Assembly (NCBI GenBank): GCA_947450745.1 | Contig: CANFYD010000307.1 | Span: 1-5,336 of the forward strand | DNA length: 5,336 nt | Direction: 5' to 3' | Source of the DNA: Burkholderiales bacterium | Lineage (GTDB): Bacteria > Pseudomonadota > Gammaproteobacteria > Burkholderiales > Burkholderiaceae_C | Part shown: positions 1-5,336 of the stretch, in pieces | How positions within the stretch are numbered: the stretch's first letter is position 1 | How the letters are laid out: every line of letters starts with the position of its first letter | The notes under the pieces: generated by a model | The model's input: only the letters and a program-made list of their open reading frames with translations | Database searches by the model: none | Told to the model about the DNA's origin: nothing | Translations under genes and position numbers: made by a program

Positions 1-1543
1 AGACATTGATGCTGATCGACAGCGCCGTTTCGCGCGGAAATCGCAACTGCCAGGCCCGCATCGTGCGGCACGCCTCCTGCATCACCCACAGGCCCAGTTC
101 GACGATCAGCCCGGTGTCTTCACAGACCTGGATGAACTGGTCGGGATAGACCAGCTCGGAGGGCGTGCGCTGCCAGCGCACCAAGGCCTCGAAGCCGACC
201 AAGGTCTCCGTGTCCAGCGCGACGATAGGCTGGTAATGCAGTACGAAGTTGTCATCCCTCAGTGCACGACGCAACTCGGTTTCAAGATCCAGCCGTTGCA
301 CCGCTAGCGCGTGCATGGTCTGGTCGTAAATTTCATAACGTGCTTTACCCGAAGTCTTGGCAAGGTACATCGCCATGTCGGCGTCGCGCATGACCGCATC
401 TGCAGTGTCATAGTCCGGCTCGCTGGTGACGATGCCGATGCTGGCACTGATGCAAATCTCCTGCCCGTCGACGATGAAGGGCTGCTCAAGTACCGTTTTG
501 ATGCGTGCAGCCACCCGAACCGCATCGCTCACATCCGGGATATTGCCGAGCAACAGCGTGAATTCGTCTCCGCCCAGCCGCGCCAACATGTCCTCGCCGG
601 TGCTGTCCTCGAGCTCACCCCGAAAATTAGGCCGGGCCACCGCAGCGCAGCAGCGCGAAATGGTATTCAAGCGCTTGCCGACCAAGATCAGCAGTTGGTC
701 GCCGGCGCGGTGGCCGAGGCTGTCGTTGATGATCTTGAAGCGATCCAGATCCATGAACAACACGGCGAACTTGAACGCAGCATTGCGCTTGCGGCGCAGC
801 ACGGCATGCTGTAAGCGATCAAGGAACAAGGTCCGGTTCGGCAAACCAGTCAACAAATCATGCGCGGCATCGTGAATCACGCGTCGCTCGTTGCGGCGCC
901 TTTCCACGACCCGGCCCAACTGCGTGCCCACTTGCAACATCAGTTTGAGCAGCGCTTCATCGGGATCGAGCAGTTGTCGCGAGAAAAACTCCAGCACGGC
1001 CACCACCTCGCTGCCCAGCAGCACAGGGAAGGCAAAGGCCGACCGCAAACCGGCCTGTTCGGCGCTCAATGCGCGTGGAAAAGTAGCCACCGACAAGCTC
1101 GGGGTCGTCAACCATTCGGCTGTTGCACTACTTAGCACGCGGCCGGGCAGGCCCTCGCCGAACGCGAATTGCCTGGCTTCGGTGTTGCAGCAAAAAACAT
1201 CGAAGCGGGCGTCTCGGTGGTCATTCCAGATCAAGGTGGACTTCAGCATGGCCGCAGCGCCCATGCCTTCGATCAGCCAAGCATGACCCAGGGCCCAGCC
1301 GGTGAAGGCGCAGATTTCACTGACCGCCAGCCGCAGCACACCGCTCACGGAGCTGGCCTGGTTGGCGGCTGTAGCTACGGCCTCTAGCAACTGGCTCTGG
1401 CGCTGCTTGACATAAAGCTCCCGCAACCCGTTTTCGGCGATATTTTCGGCCTGCACACGAGCCCGACGTTCCCGCTCGAGCCGCCGCCTCAGTCGTGCGA
1501 CTTCTTCAACCAGCAGTGCGGGCACCGCCTCTTTGGCAGTCAC
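1..1543 (-). CDS. GAF-GGDEF-EAL c-di-GMP turnover protein, H-NOX partner (3' end outside window)
   Basis: Bifunctional-type cyclic di-GMP enzyme, likely cytosolic because no membrane segment is visible; 514 residues lie in the window. Reading from GTG at 1543: a charged, coiled-coil-prone segment (about residues 12-60), a GAF domain (about 50-205, with GEGLPGRV at 129-136), then GGDEF (about 229-395) with DLLTGLPNR at 229-237, metal-site FMDLDRFK at 263-270 and an intact GGDEF at 324-328. The EAL domain begins near 415 with LHYQP at 435-439 and EALVRW at 452-457; it is cut just after the INV triplet (512-514) carrying the metal-binding Asn. Most phosphodiesterase residues are outside, so EAL activity cannot be judged. 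The GTG start overlaps the H-NOX stop (GTGA) and has no clear ribosome site, suggesting translational coupling. The GGDEF I-site Arg is missing and about 18 extra residues precede the active-site loop. Family knowledge: such H-NOX-associated cyclase/phosphodiesterases respond to NO-bound H-NOX. Control by its neighbour is inferred; domain calls are secure. Confidence 0.95.
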   Translation of the reverse strand, partial: MTAKEAVPALLVEEVARLRRRLERERRARVQAENIAENGLRELYVKQRQSQLLEAVATAANQASSVSGVLRLAVSEICAFTGWALGHAWLIEGMGAAAMLKSTLIWNDHRDARFDVFCCNTEARQFAFGEGLPGRVLSSATAEWLTTPSLSVATFPRALSAEQAGLRSAFAFPVLLGSEVVAVLEFFSRQLLDPDEALLKLMLQVGTQLGRVVERRRNERRVIHDAAHDLLTGLPNRTLFLDRLQHAVLRRKRNAAFKFAVLFMDLDRFKIINDSLGHRAGDQLLILVGKRLNTISRCCAAVARPNFRGELEDSTGEDMLARLGGDEFTLLLGNIPDVSDAVRVAARIKTVLEQPFIVDGQEICISASIGIVTSEPDYDTADAVMRDADMAMYLAKTSGKARYEIYDQTMHALAVQRLDLETELRRALRDDNFVLHYQPIVALDTETLVGFEALVRWQRTPSELVYPDQFIQVCEDTGLIVELGLWVMQEACRTMRAWQLRFPRETALSISINV

Positions 1544-2088
1544 TGAGCAACGTCCGTGAACCCCAGGCGAAATTGGCATGTCGGGTCACCGTTGTGCATG
1601 CAGCACAGGTGCTCGAACCGGACGGTTTCGCCGTAGTGCCGACCGGCGCCCTCGACAAAGCCTTGCGCCAGCGCGCAGAGCTTGCGCGCCGAGTGGTAAC
1701 CCATCAGCAGACTGCCGTCGGGCTGATCGTCGAAATCGAATACCGGCACGTCGGCCCCCGGGTAAATTTTGCGCACTTCCGGGTGAATGATGCTGTTCAG
1801 GCTAAGCACAAAAGGCCGAGTCGATTGATGCGCCAAGAAGAAGGTCGGATAGCGTTCGACCATCACGGCCATGGCTTCCCGACCGAACCAGCGCAACACC
1901 TCGTTGGGGCTCAGCTTCAGGGCCTGCGAGGCGGCCAGCACCAGCGCGCTGATCTGCTCGTCCGGGTAGCTACCCAAGGACGTGTAAGCACCGTCCAATT
2001 GCGCGGCATCAAGCAGTGCATCCCATGTGTCTTCGCCGTGAGCTCCGGTCACAACCGTTTCGAGTAAATTGAAAACCAGGCCTTTCAT
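1540..2088 (-). CDS. hnoX: H-NOX haem nitric oxide-binding sensor
   Basis: Stand-alone haem-binding gas sensor of 182 aa, the usual H-NOX length. It starts with the family signature MKGLVFN. The proximal haem ligand is His102 (in SIIHPEVR), the haem-distorting proline is Pro115, and the haem propionate-binding YxSxR motif is Tyr131-Ser133-Arg135. These positions match the numbering of the Thermoanaerobacter H-NOX reference. Distal-pocket positions 9, 74 and 140 are Leu, Ala and Leu instead of Trp, Asn and Tyr, so the O2-stabilising hydrogen-bond network is absent and NO selectivity is inferred. The C-terminal part carries Cys138, His160, Cys162, Cys163 and Cys171, resembling the zinc/thiol site of some proteobacterial H-NOX proteins. 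An in-frame ATG at 2118 would add ten residues, but the ATG at 2088 is preferred because it has GGAG six bases upstream and fits the family N terminus. Its stop overlaps the next gene's GTG, so the two are likely one operon and a signalling pair. Confidence 0.95.
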   Translation of the reverse strand: MKGLVFNLLETVVTGAHGEDTWDALLDAAQLDGAYTSLGSYPDEQISALVLAASQALKLSPNEVLRWFGREAMAVMVERYPTFFLAHQSTRPFVLSLNSIIHPEVRKIYPGADVPVFDFDDQPDGSLLMGYHSARKLCALAQGFVEGAGRHYGETVRFEHLCCMHNGDPTCQFRLGFTDVAQ

Positions 2089-2094
2089 TGCGTG

Positions 2095-2098
2095 CTCC
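2095..2098 (-). promoter_or_regulatory. Ribosome binding site that decides the H-NOX start
   Basis: GGAG on the minus strand lies six bases before the ATG at 2088-2086. It supports this start over the in-frame ATG ten codons upstream. Confidence 0.75.
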
Positions 2099-2174
2099 GT
2101 CAGCTGACATCGTGCCAAAAGGGCGTCATTGTCGACATCGAAACTGAACTCACCGTGAATTCAGCAAGAACGCC

Positions 2175-2230
2175 AAAAACTTAAATATTAAAATCTGCAA
2201 ATCTGCAAATCTGCAAATCTGCAAATAACT
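2175..2230 (-). promoter_or_regulatory. AT-rich candidate promoter region for the H-NOX operon
   Basis: This is the most AT-rich stretch of an otherwise GC-rich window, 90-140 bases before the H-NOX ATG. On the minus strand it contains TAATAT, a four-of-six match to a sigma-70 -10 box, but no good -35 hexamer sits at 16-18 bases. I found no convincing Fnr/Dnr-type, NsrR or NorR operator. The assignment rests on composition and position only. Confidence 0.25.
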
Positions 2231-2444
2231 GCGTATTGTAGCGGGTTCCAACTTTGGGCGCATAGCGGAGCAAAACCAAGCTGCAGCTTTGATGGGTGGC
2301 GGGTTTGGCCCAGTCCCGCTGCAAATTTTGTGCTGCGGCCAAGGTGTGCACAGCCGCAATCCGTCGAGTTTGCTCATCATCAAGGGCGGCGTACTTCACG
2401 CCTTGAATGAAGGCGGGTAGCACGACCCTGGCACACTCCGCCAC
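2181..2444 (-). CDS. Doubtful 87-aa hypothetical protein upstream of H-NOX
   Basis: Open frame from GTG at 2444 to TAA at 2183-2181, with an in-frame TAA two codons before the GTG, so it cannot extend further upstream. The first 70 or so codons show moderate G/C preference at third positions and a protein-like composition (VVLPAFIQGVKYAALDDEQ near the N terminus). The last 15 residues are merely translation of the 8-bp repeat (FADLQICRFADF). There is no recognisable domain, signal peptide or membrane segment, and only a weak AGAG upstream. It points the same way as H-NOX with a 92-base gap. It may be a small real gene, a decayed remnant whose 3' end was replaced by the repeat, or chance. I do not recognise it. 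Nothing else is evident between the H-NOX and queC starts. Confidence 0.25.
   Translation of the reverse strand: MAECARVVLPAFIQGVKYAALDDEQTRRIAAVHTLAAAQNLQRDWAKPATHQSCSLVLLRYAPKVGTRYNTQLFADLQICRFADFNI
2191..2226. repeat. 8-bp tandem repeat, 4.5 copies, upstream of H-NOX
   Basis: The unit AAATCTGC (GCAGATTT on the minus strand) occurs four times without a mismatch at 2191, 2199, 2207 and 2215, followed by a half copy AAAT. It lies about 100 bases upstream of the H-NOX start, beside an AT-rich stretch (ATATTA at 2185-2190, TAATAT on the minus strand) that could hold the operon's promoter. Eight is not a multiple of three, so gain or loss of one unit would shift any reading frame crossing it and change the spacing of flanking promoter elements by nearly one helical turn. 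Length variation is an inference; the repeat itself is directly visible. Confidence 0.9.
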
Positions 2445-2467
2445 TGACTCTTACCTGCGCCACACCG

Positions 2468-3196
2468 ATGCCTCACCCAGCCCATTCACACCGCAAAGCC
2501 CTGATCCTGTTCTCCGGCGGCCAAGATTCGACCGCCTGCCTGGCCTGGGCGCTGGAGCGTTTTGCCGAGGTTGAAACGCTGGGCTTCGACTACGGCCAGC
2601 GCCACCGCATCGAGCTGGACTGCCGCTTGACGGTGCTGACCGAGCTGCGTGCGCAGTTCCCGCAGTGGGCGCCCAAGCTGGGTGCCGACCATCTGCTGGA
2701 CCTGGGCTTGCTCGGGCAGATCTCAAGCACCGCGCTGACCGAACACCGCGCCATCGAGATGCTGGCGAATGGCTTGCCCAACACCTTTGTGCCGGGCCGC
2801 AACCTGCTGTTTCTGACCTTTGCGGCCACGCTGGCTTATCGGCGCGGGGCGTCGGTGCTGGTGGGCGGCATGTGCGAGACCGATTACTCCGGCTACCCGG
2901 ACTGCCGCGACAACACGCTGAAGGCCTTGCAAGTGGCGCTGAGCCTGGGGCTTGACACGCCGATGACGCTGGAAACGCCGTTGATGTTCCTGACCAAGGC
3001 GCAGACCTGGCGCTTGAGCGAACAATTGGGCGGCGCGGCGCTGAACCAGTTGATCGTCGAACACACCCACACCTGCTACTTGGGCGACCGCACGCAACGC
3101 CACGCCTGGGGCTATGGCTGCGGCACTTGCCCGGCTTGCGAGCTGCGGGCGCACGGCTATGCAGAATTTCAGGCCGAATTGCAGGCCGCGCCATGA
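2468..3196 (+). CDS. queC: QueC, 7-cyano-7-deazaguanine (preQ0) synthase
   Basis: Cytosolic ATP-dependent enzyme that converts 7-carboxy-7-deazaguanine and ammonia to preQ0, the precursor of queuosine in tRNA. The 242-aa product has the PP-loop SGGQDS at 16-21, YGQRH at 42-46, FVPGRN at 107-112 and the family block GGMCETDYSGYPDCR at 133-147. Its zinc site is Cys203, Cys218, Cys221 and Cys224 in the typical GCGTCPACELR context. All signature residues are present and the length is slightly above the common 220-235 aa. The ATG at 2468 is the first start before the conserved ALILFSGG strand; no clear Shine-Dalgarno precedes it. Its stop overlaps the lemA start (ATGA). The usual pathway partners queD and queE are not in this window. 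Confidence 0.97.
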   Translation: MPHPAHSHRKALILFSGGQDSTACLAWALERFAEVETLGFDYGQRHRIELDCRLTVLTELRAQFPQWAPKLGADHLLDLGLLGQISSTALTEHRAIEMLANGLPNTFVPGRNLLFLTFAATLAYRRGASVLVGGMCETDYSGYPDCRDNTLKALQVALSLGLDTPMTLETPLMFLTKAQTWRLSEQLGGAALNQLIVEHTHTCYLGDRTQRHAWGYGCGTCPACELRAHGYAEFQAELQAAP

Positions 3197-3738
3197 GCAT
3201 CTGGAGCCTGGCGGCCTGGGGGCTGGCGGCCTTGCTGCTGTTCTGGGGCATCGGGGCCTACAACCGGCTGATGAGTTTGCGCAACGCCATTGCCGCCGCC
3301 TTTGTCCAGCTGGATGAACACATGACGGCGCGGGCGCTGATGTGCAGCCGCTTGGTGGCCCTGCTGCGCCCCTTGCTGCCAAGCGAGCAAGCCACCTTCG
3401 ACACGCTGGAAGCCGCCCAGGCCGAGGCGCAGACCGCCGCTCAGTCGGTGCGGGCCCGGCCGCACGCCAGTGACCCGGTGGCCAGCTTGGCGGTGGCGAG
3501 TGCGCTGCAAGCGGCGGCGCTGACGCGGCTGATGTCGATGCTGGAGCACCACGCCAGCCTGCGTGAGGATGAAGCGCTGTACGCGCTGGTCGATGAGCTG
3601 AAGCTGATCGAACGCCAACGCTCGTTCGCCCGCCAGGTGTTCAACCAGGCGGTGTCCGTTTACAACACCGCCGTCGCGCAGTTCCCCACCCGTCTGCTGG
3701 CCAGCGTCTACGGTTTTTCGGAAGGCCGGTCGCTGTGA
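3193..3738 (+). CDS. lemA: LemA family membrane-anchored protein
   Basis: 181-aa protein with one N-terminal hydrophobic helix (about residues 5-22) followed at once by the LemA hallmark YNRLMSLRN (23-31) and a long helical region. It ends with the second hallmark, VYNTAVAQFPTRLLASVYGF (156-175). These mark the LemA family, helical-bundle proteins held to the membrane by the N-terminal segment, whose biochemical function is not settled. It is atypical in the middle: the usual polar motif after the first helix (DLIPNLV-like) reads MCSRLVALLRPLL here. The start is the ATG inside the queC stop (ATGA overlap), so expression is probably coupled to queC; a longer upstream frame lies wholly within queC and is not used. 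The operon link to queC has no obvious functional explanation. Confidence 0.88.
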   Translation: MSIWSLAAWGLAALLLFWGIGAYNRLMSLRNAIAAAFVQLDEHMTARALMCSRLVALLRPLLPSEQATFDTLEAAQAEAQTAAQSVRARPHASDPVASLAVASALQAAALTRLMSMLEHHASLREDEALYALVDELKLIERQRSFARQVFNQAVSVYNTAVAQFPTRLLASVYGFSEGRSL

Positions 3739-3809
3739 CAGCAGACTTGAACTGCCCGCCTTTGTCAGGCCCTTCTCACCCCTTTCCATCCCGTTTGACC
3801 ACGCAACAC

Positions 3810-3814
3810 AAGGA
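3810..3814 (+). promoter_or_regulatory. Ribosome binding site of the NnrU-family gene
   Basis: AAGGA five bases before the ATG at 3820 is the clearest Shine-Dalgarno sequence on the plus strand of this window. It supports independent translation of this gene after the 81-base gap behind lemA. No terminator-like hairpin is visible in that gap. Confidence 0.75.
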
Positions 3815-3819
3815 AACCC

Positions 3820-4398
3820 ATGCTTGAACTTATAGCCGGCCTCGTTCTCTTCCTGGGCGTGCATTCGGTGCGCATCTTCGCCAATGACTGGCGCAGCGCC
3901 CAACTGGCGCAACGCGGTGAGGCGGTCTGGAAGCTGGGCTACAGCGCGCTGTCGATCGCCGGTTTTGTGCTGATCGTCTGGGGCTACGGCCTGGCACGTC
4001 AGACCCCGATGGTGCTGTGGCCCACGCTGCGCGGCATGAACCATCTGGCCGCCCTGCTGACGCTGTTCTCCTTTGTGCTGCTGGTGGCCACCTATGTGCC
4101 GCGCAATGCGATCAAGGCCCGGCTGCGCCACCCGATGGTGCTGGCCGTCAAGGTCTGGGCTCTGGCCCACTTGCTGGCCAACAACACGCTGGCCGATCTG
4201 CTGCTGTTCGGCAGCTTCCTGATCTGGGCCGTGCTGTCGTTCCGGGCCGCCCGCCAACGGGATCGCCAGCAGCCTCCGGTGCGTGTGGCATCCAACGGGC
4301 TGGCCACGGCGGCCACCGTCGTCGTCGGTGTGCTGGCCTGGGCCGCGTTCGCGTTCTGGGGGCACCTGGCCTTGATCGGCGTGCGTCCGTTGGGCTGA
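3820..4398 (+). CDS. nnrU: NnrU family integral membrane protein
   Basis: 192-aa polytopic inner-membrane protein with about five or six hydrophobic segments (roughly 2-18, 41-58, 76-93, 106-121, 124-141 and 161-186). Family motifs are visible: GVHSVRIFANDWR (13-25), the GEAVWKLGYSALSIAGF block (33-49), MNHLA (73-77), HPMVLAVKVWALAHLLANN (104-122) and a DLLLFGSFLIWAVLSF segment (126-141). The name comes from a gene next to nitric oxide reductase genes in denitrifiers; plant and cyanobacterial 15-cis-zeta-carotene isomerase (Z-ISO), a haem b protein, is a distant relative. His15, His75, His104 and His117 are conserved-looking and could be haem ligands, but this is inference. Many NnrU homologues occur away from denitrification genes, so a nitric oxide role is not proven here. 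It has its own good ribosome site and lies 46 bases before the esterase gene. Confidence 0.9.
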   Translation: MLELIAGLVLFLGVHSVRIFANDWRSAQLAQRGEAVWKLGYSALSIAGFVLIVWGYGLARQTPMVLWPTLRGMNHLAALLTLFSFVLLVATYVPRNAIKARLRHPMVLAVKVWALAHLLANNTLADLLLFGSFLIWAVLSFRAARQRDRQQPPVRVASNGLATAATVVVGVLAWAAFAFWGHLALIGVRPLG

Positions 4399-4444
4399 AC
4401 ACCACACCGCTGACCTCTTTTTTTCTCCAACTGAACCGCCCGCC

Positions 4445-5107
4445 ATGCCTTTGACCACCATTGAACTGAACCCCGCCGGCGCGCCGCGTGCCACCCTGAT
4501 CGTGTTGCACGGCCTGGGGGCCGACGGTGCCGACTTCATCCCGATGTGCGACGCGCTGGACCTCGACGCCGTCGGCCCGGTGCGCTTCGTGATGCCGCGC
4601 GCCGAGCAGCGGCCGGTCACCGTCAACCAGGGCATGAAGATGCGCGCCTGGTACGACGTGTTCGGCACCGACCTGCTGCGGCGCGAGGACGAGGCCGGCC
4701 TGCGCGCCTCCGTTCTGCAAGTGCATGCGCTGATTGACCGGGAACGCGCACGCGGCGTGCCGGCCGAGCGCATCGTGCTGGCCGGCTTCTCGCAAGGTTG
4801 CGCGATGACGCTGCTGGCCGGCCTGCGCTACCCGGAACGGCTGGGCGGCCTGGTCGGCATGTCCGGCTACCTGCCCTTGGCCGCCACAACCGCCGCCGAG
4901 CGCAGCGATGCCAACCGGCTCACGCCCATCTTCATGGCCCACGGCAGCCGCGACGCGATGGTGCCGATCGCGCGTGGTGCCGCCTCACGCGACGCCTTGA
5001 CCGCGCTGGGCTACACGGTCGACTGGCATGAATACCCGATGGAGCATTCGATGTGCATGGAAGAAGTCACCGCGCTGAACCGCTGGTTGCTGCGCGTTTG
5101 GCAGTGA
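4445..5107 (+). CDS. Alpha/beta-hydrolase, phospholipase/carboxylesterase family (EstB-like)
   Basis: 220-aa cytosolic serine esterase of the carboxylesterase/acyl-protein thioesterase family, full length for the group. The oxyanion-hole motif LHGLGADG is at 21-28, the nucleophile elbow GFSQG at 114-118 (Ser116), the acid Asp170 in HGSRDAMVP and the general base His201 in MEHSM. The triad order and spacing are standard. A conserved MRAWYD-type segment follows the first third. There is no signal peptide. The likely substrates are short-chain carboxylic esters or acyl groups; the sequence cannot tell which. The ATG at 4445 fits the family N terminus but has no evident Shine-Dalgarno. The gap behind the NnrU-family gene holds a run of seven T (4418-4424) without a hairpin, so read-through from that gene is plausible. 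Confidence 0.93.
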   Translation: MPLTTIELNPAGAPRATLIVLHGLGADGADFIPMCDALDLDAVGPVRFVMPRAEQRPVTVNQGMKMRAWYDVFGTDLLRREDEAGLRASVLQVHALIDRERARGVPAERIVLAGFSQGCAMTLLAGLRYPERLGGLVGMSGYLPLAATTAAERSDANRLTPIFMAHGSRDAMVPIARGAASRDALTALGYTVDWHEYPMEHSMCMEEVTALNRWLLRVWQ

Positions 5108-5111
5108 GCCC

Positions 5112-5235
5112 TGTAGGGCGGGTCGCGACCCGCGAGCGATTCCGCCACTGACGGCGCGAAGTAGCCCGACAAGAGCTGGCGTCGCGCAACACGGGCGTCA
5201 CAGTCGGCCACACGCGGGTCGCGACCCGCCCTACA
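5112..5235. repeat. 124-bp element with perfect 23-bp inverted terminal arms
   Basis: The arm at 5112-5134 and the arm at 5213-5235 are exact reverse complements, beginning TGTAGGGCGGG and ending in CCCGCCCTACA. Each arm contains a 16-bp palindrome GCGGGTCGCGACCCGC (5118-5133 and 5214-5229). The 78-bp interior holds a smaller inverted pair (GCGCGA at 5154-5159, TCGCGC at 5182-5187). It starts five bases after the esterase stop, between convergent genes. It may be a REP/MITE-like dispersed element, a bidirectional transcription stop, or both. No reading frame inside looks real and no flanking target-site duplication is obvious. Confidence 0.85.
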
Positions 5236-5254
5236 AGTGGGCTTGGCACAGGGC

Positions 5255-5279
5255 AAAACGCGCCGACCGGCCGGAGGCG
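5255..5279 (-). terminator. Possible terminator of the gene entering from the right edge
   Basis: Read on the minus strand, CGCC and GGCG (5261-5279) flank a GC-rich centre and are followed by CGTTTT. The stem is short with mismatches and the T run is only four, so this is a weak intrinsic-terminator candidate. Its support is mainly its place 11 bases after the inferred stop at 5290. Confidence 0.3.
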
Positions 5280-5289
5280 TGAATGACGC

Positions 5290-5336
5290 TCAGAGCAAGC
5301 CGCGGGTTTGCGCCATCAAGCGGGTCAAACCGAGTA
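5290..5336 (-). CDS. Probable C-terminal end of a convergent gene, unidentified
   Basis: One minus-strand frame is open from the window edge and ends in TGA at 5292-5290, encoding LGLTRLMAQTRGLL. Third positions are mostly G or C, as in the neighbouring genes; the other two frames are less convincing. Fourteen residues are too few to identify a family. The convergent layout with the esterase, with an inverted repeat and a weak hairpin between, fits a real gene end. Confidence 0.35.
   Translation of the reverse strand, partial: LGLTRLMAQTRGLL

Noticed and set aside
311..2067. Several plus-strand open frames of 130-190 codons
   Set aside because: They are shadows of the GAF-GGDEF-EAL and H-NOX genes, which carry all their catalytic and haem motifs on the minus strand.
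2089..2180. TGTCGACA palindrome (2130-2137) and nearby TGAC as an NO-regulator operator
   Set aside because: Spacing and half-sites do not match NorR, NsrR or Fnr/Dnr consensus sites; an 8-bp palindrome alone is weak.
2191..2226. Short repeats considered as a CRISPR array
   Set aside because: The 8-bp units are contiguous with no spacers, and no cas gene is present.
2227..2300. A tRNA-like GGGTTCCAA stretch in the intergenic region
   Set aside because: No acceptor, D or anticodon stems can be folded around it; it does not form a cloverleaf.
2380..2467. A preQ1 riboswitch ahead of queC
   Set aside because: No preQ1 aptamer pattern or adjacent pseudoknot sequence is visible before the queC start.
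2451..3382. Minus-strand open frames of 266 and 219 codons
   Set aside because: Both are antisense to queC and lemA, Arg/Pro/Ala-rich, without motifs; queC is unambiguous on the plus strand.
4399..4444. T run at 4418-4424 as an intrinsic terminator after nnrU
   Set aside because: No GC-rich hairpin precedes the T run.
3169..4773. A 534-codon open frame on the minus strand
   Set aside because: It lies opposite lemA, nnrU and the esterase, which all have family motifs. Its Gln/His/Arg/Gly-rich composition is typical of antisense frames in GC-rich coding DNA.

Overview
The window is GC-rich with strong G/C bias at third codon positions. Its gene content (H-NOX next to a c-di-GMP enzyme, QueC, LemA, NnrU-family protein, EstB-like esterase) looks like a betaproteobacterium, probably Burkholderiales and perhaps Comamonadaceae. 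That placement is an impression from protein style and base composition, not from a search.

Left third, minus strand (about 1-2450): a two-gene signalling unit. An H-NOX haem protein of 182 aa (1540-2088) is followed, with a 4-base GTGA stop/start overlap, by a large coiled coil-GAF-GGDEF-EAL protein (from 1543 leftward). The second gene runs off the left edge inside its EAL domain. H-NOX proteins paired with GGDEF/EAL partners are known nitric-oxide-to-c-di-GMP switches. The haem-contact residues fall at the canonical H-NOX positions (His102, Pro115, Tyr131/Ser133/Arg135). The distal tyrosine that marks O2-binding members is absent, which points to NO sensing. Upstream lies an AT-rich stretch with 4.5 tandem copies of an 8-bp unit and a doubtful 87-aa reading frame.

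Middle and right, plus strand (2468-5107): queC (7-cyano-7-deazaguanine synthase, queuosine pathway) overlaps lemA (membrane-anchored LemA-family protein) by ATGA. An NnrU-family membrane protein follows after 81 bases, then an alpha/beta-hydrolase of the phospholipase/carboxylesterase family after 46 bases. The four genes share one strand and could be partly co-transcribed, but they show no common pathway. The NnrU-family name is linked to nitric oxide metabolism, a possible thematic echo of the H-NOX pair about 1.7 kb away.

Right end (5108-5336): a 124-bp element with perfect 23-bp inverted terminal arms starts five bases after the esterase stop. Beyond it is the likely 3' end of a convergent minus-strand gene that continues out of the window.
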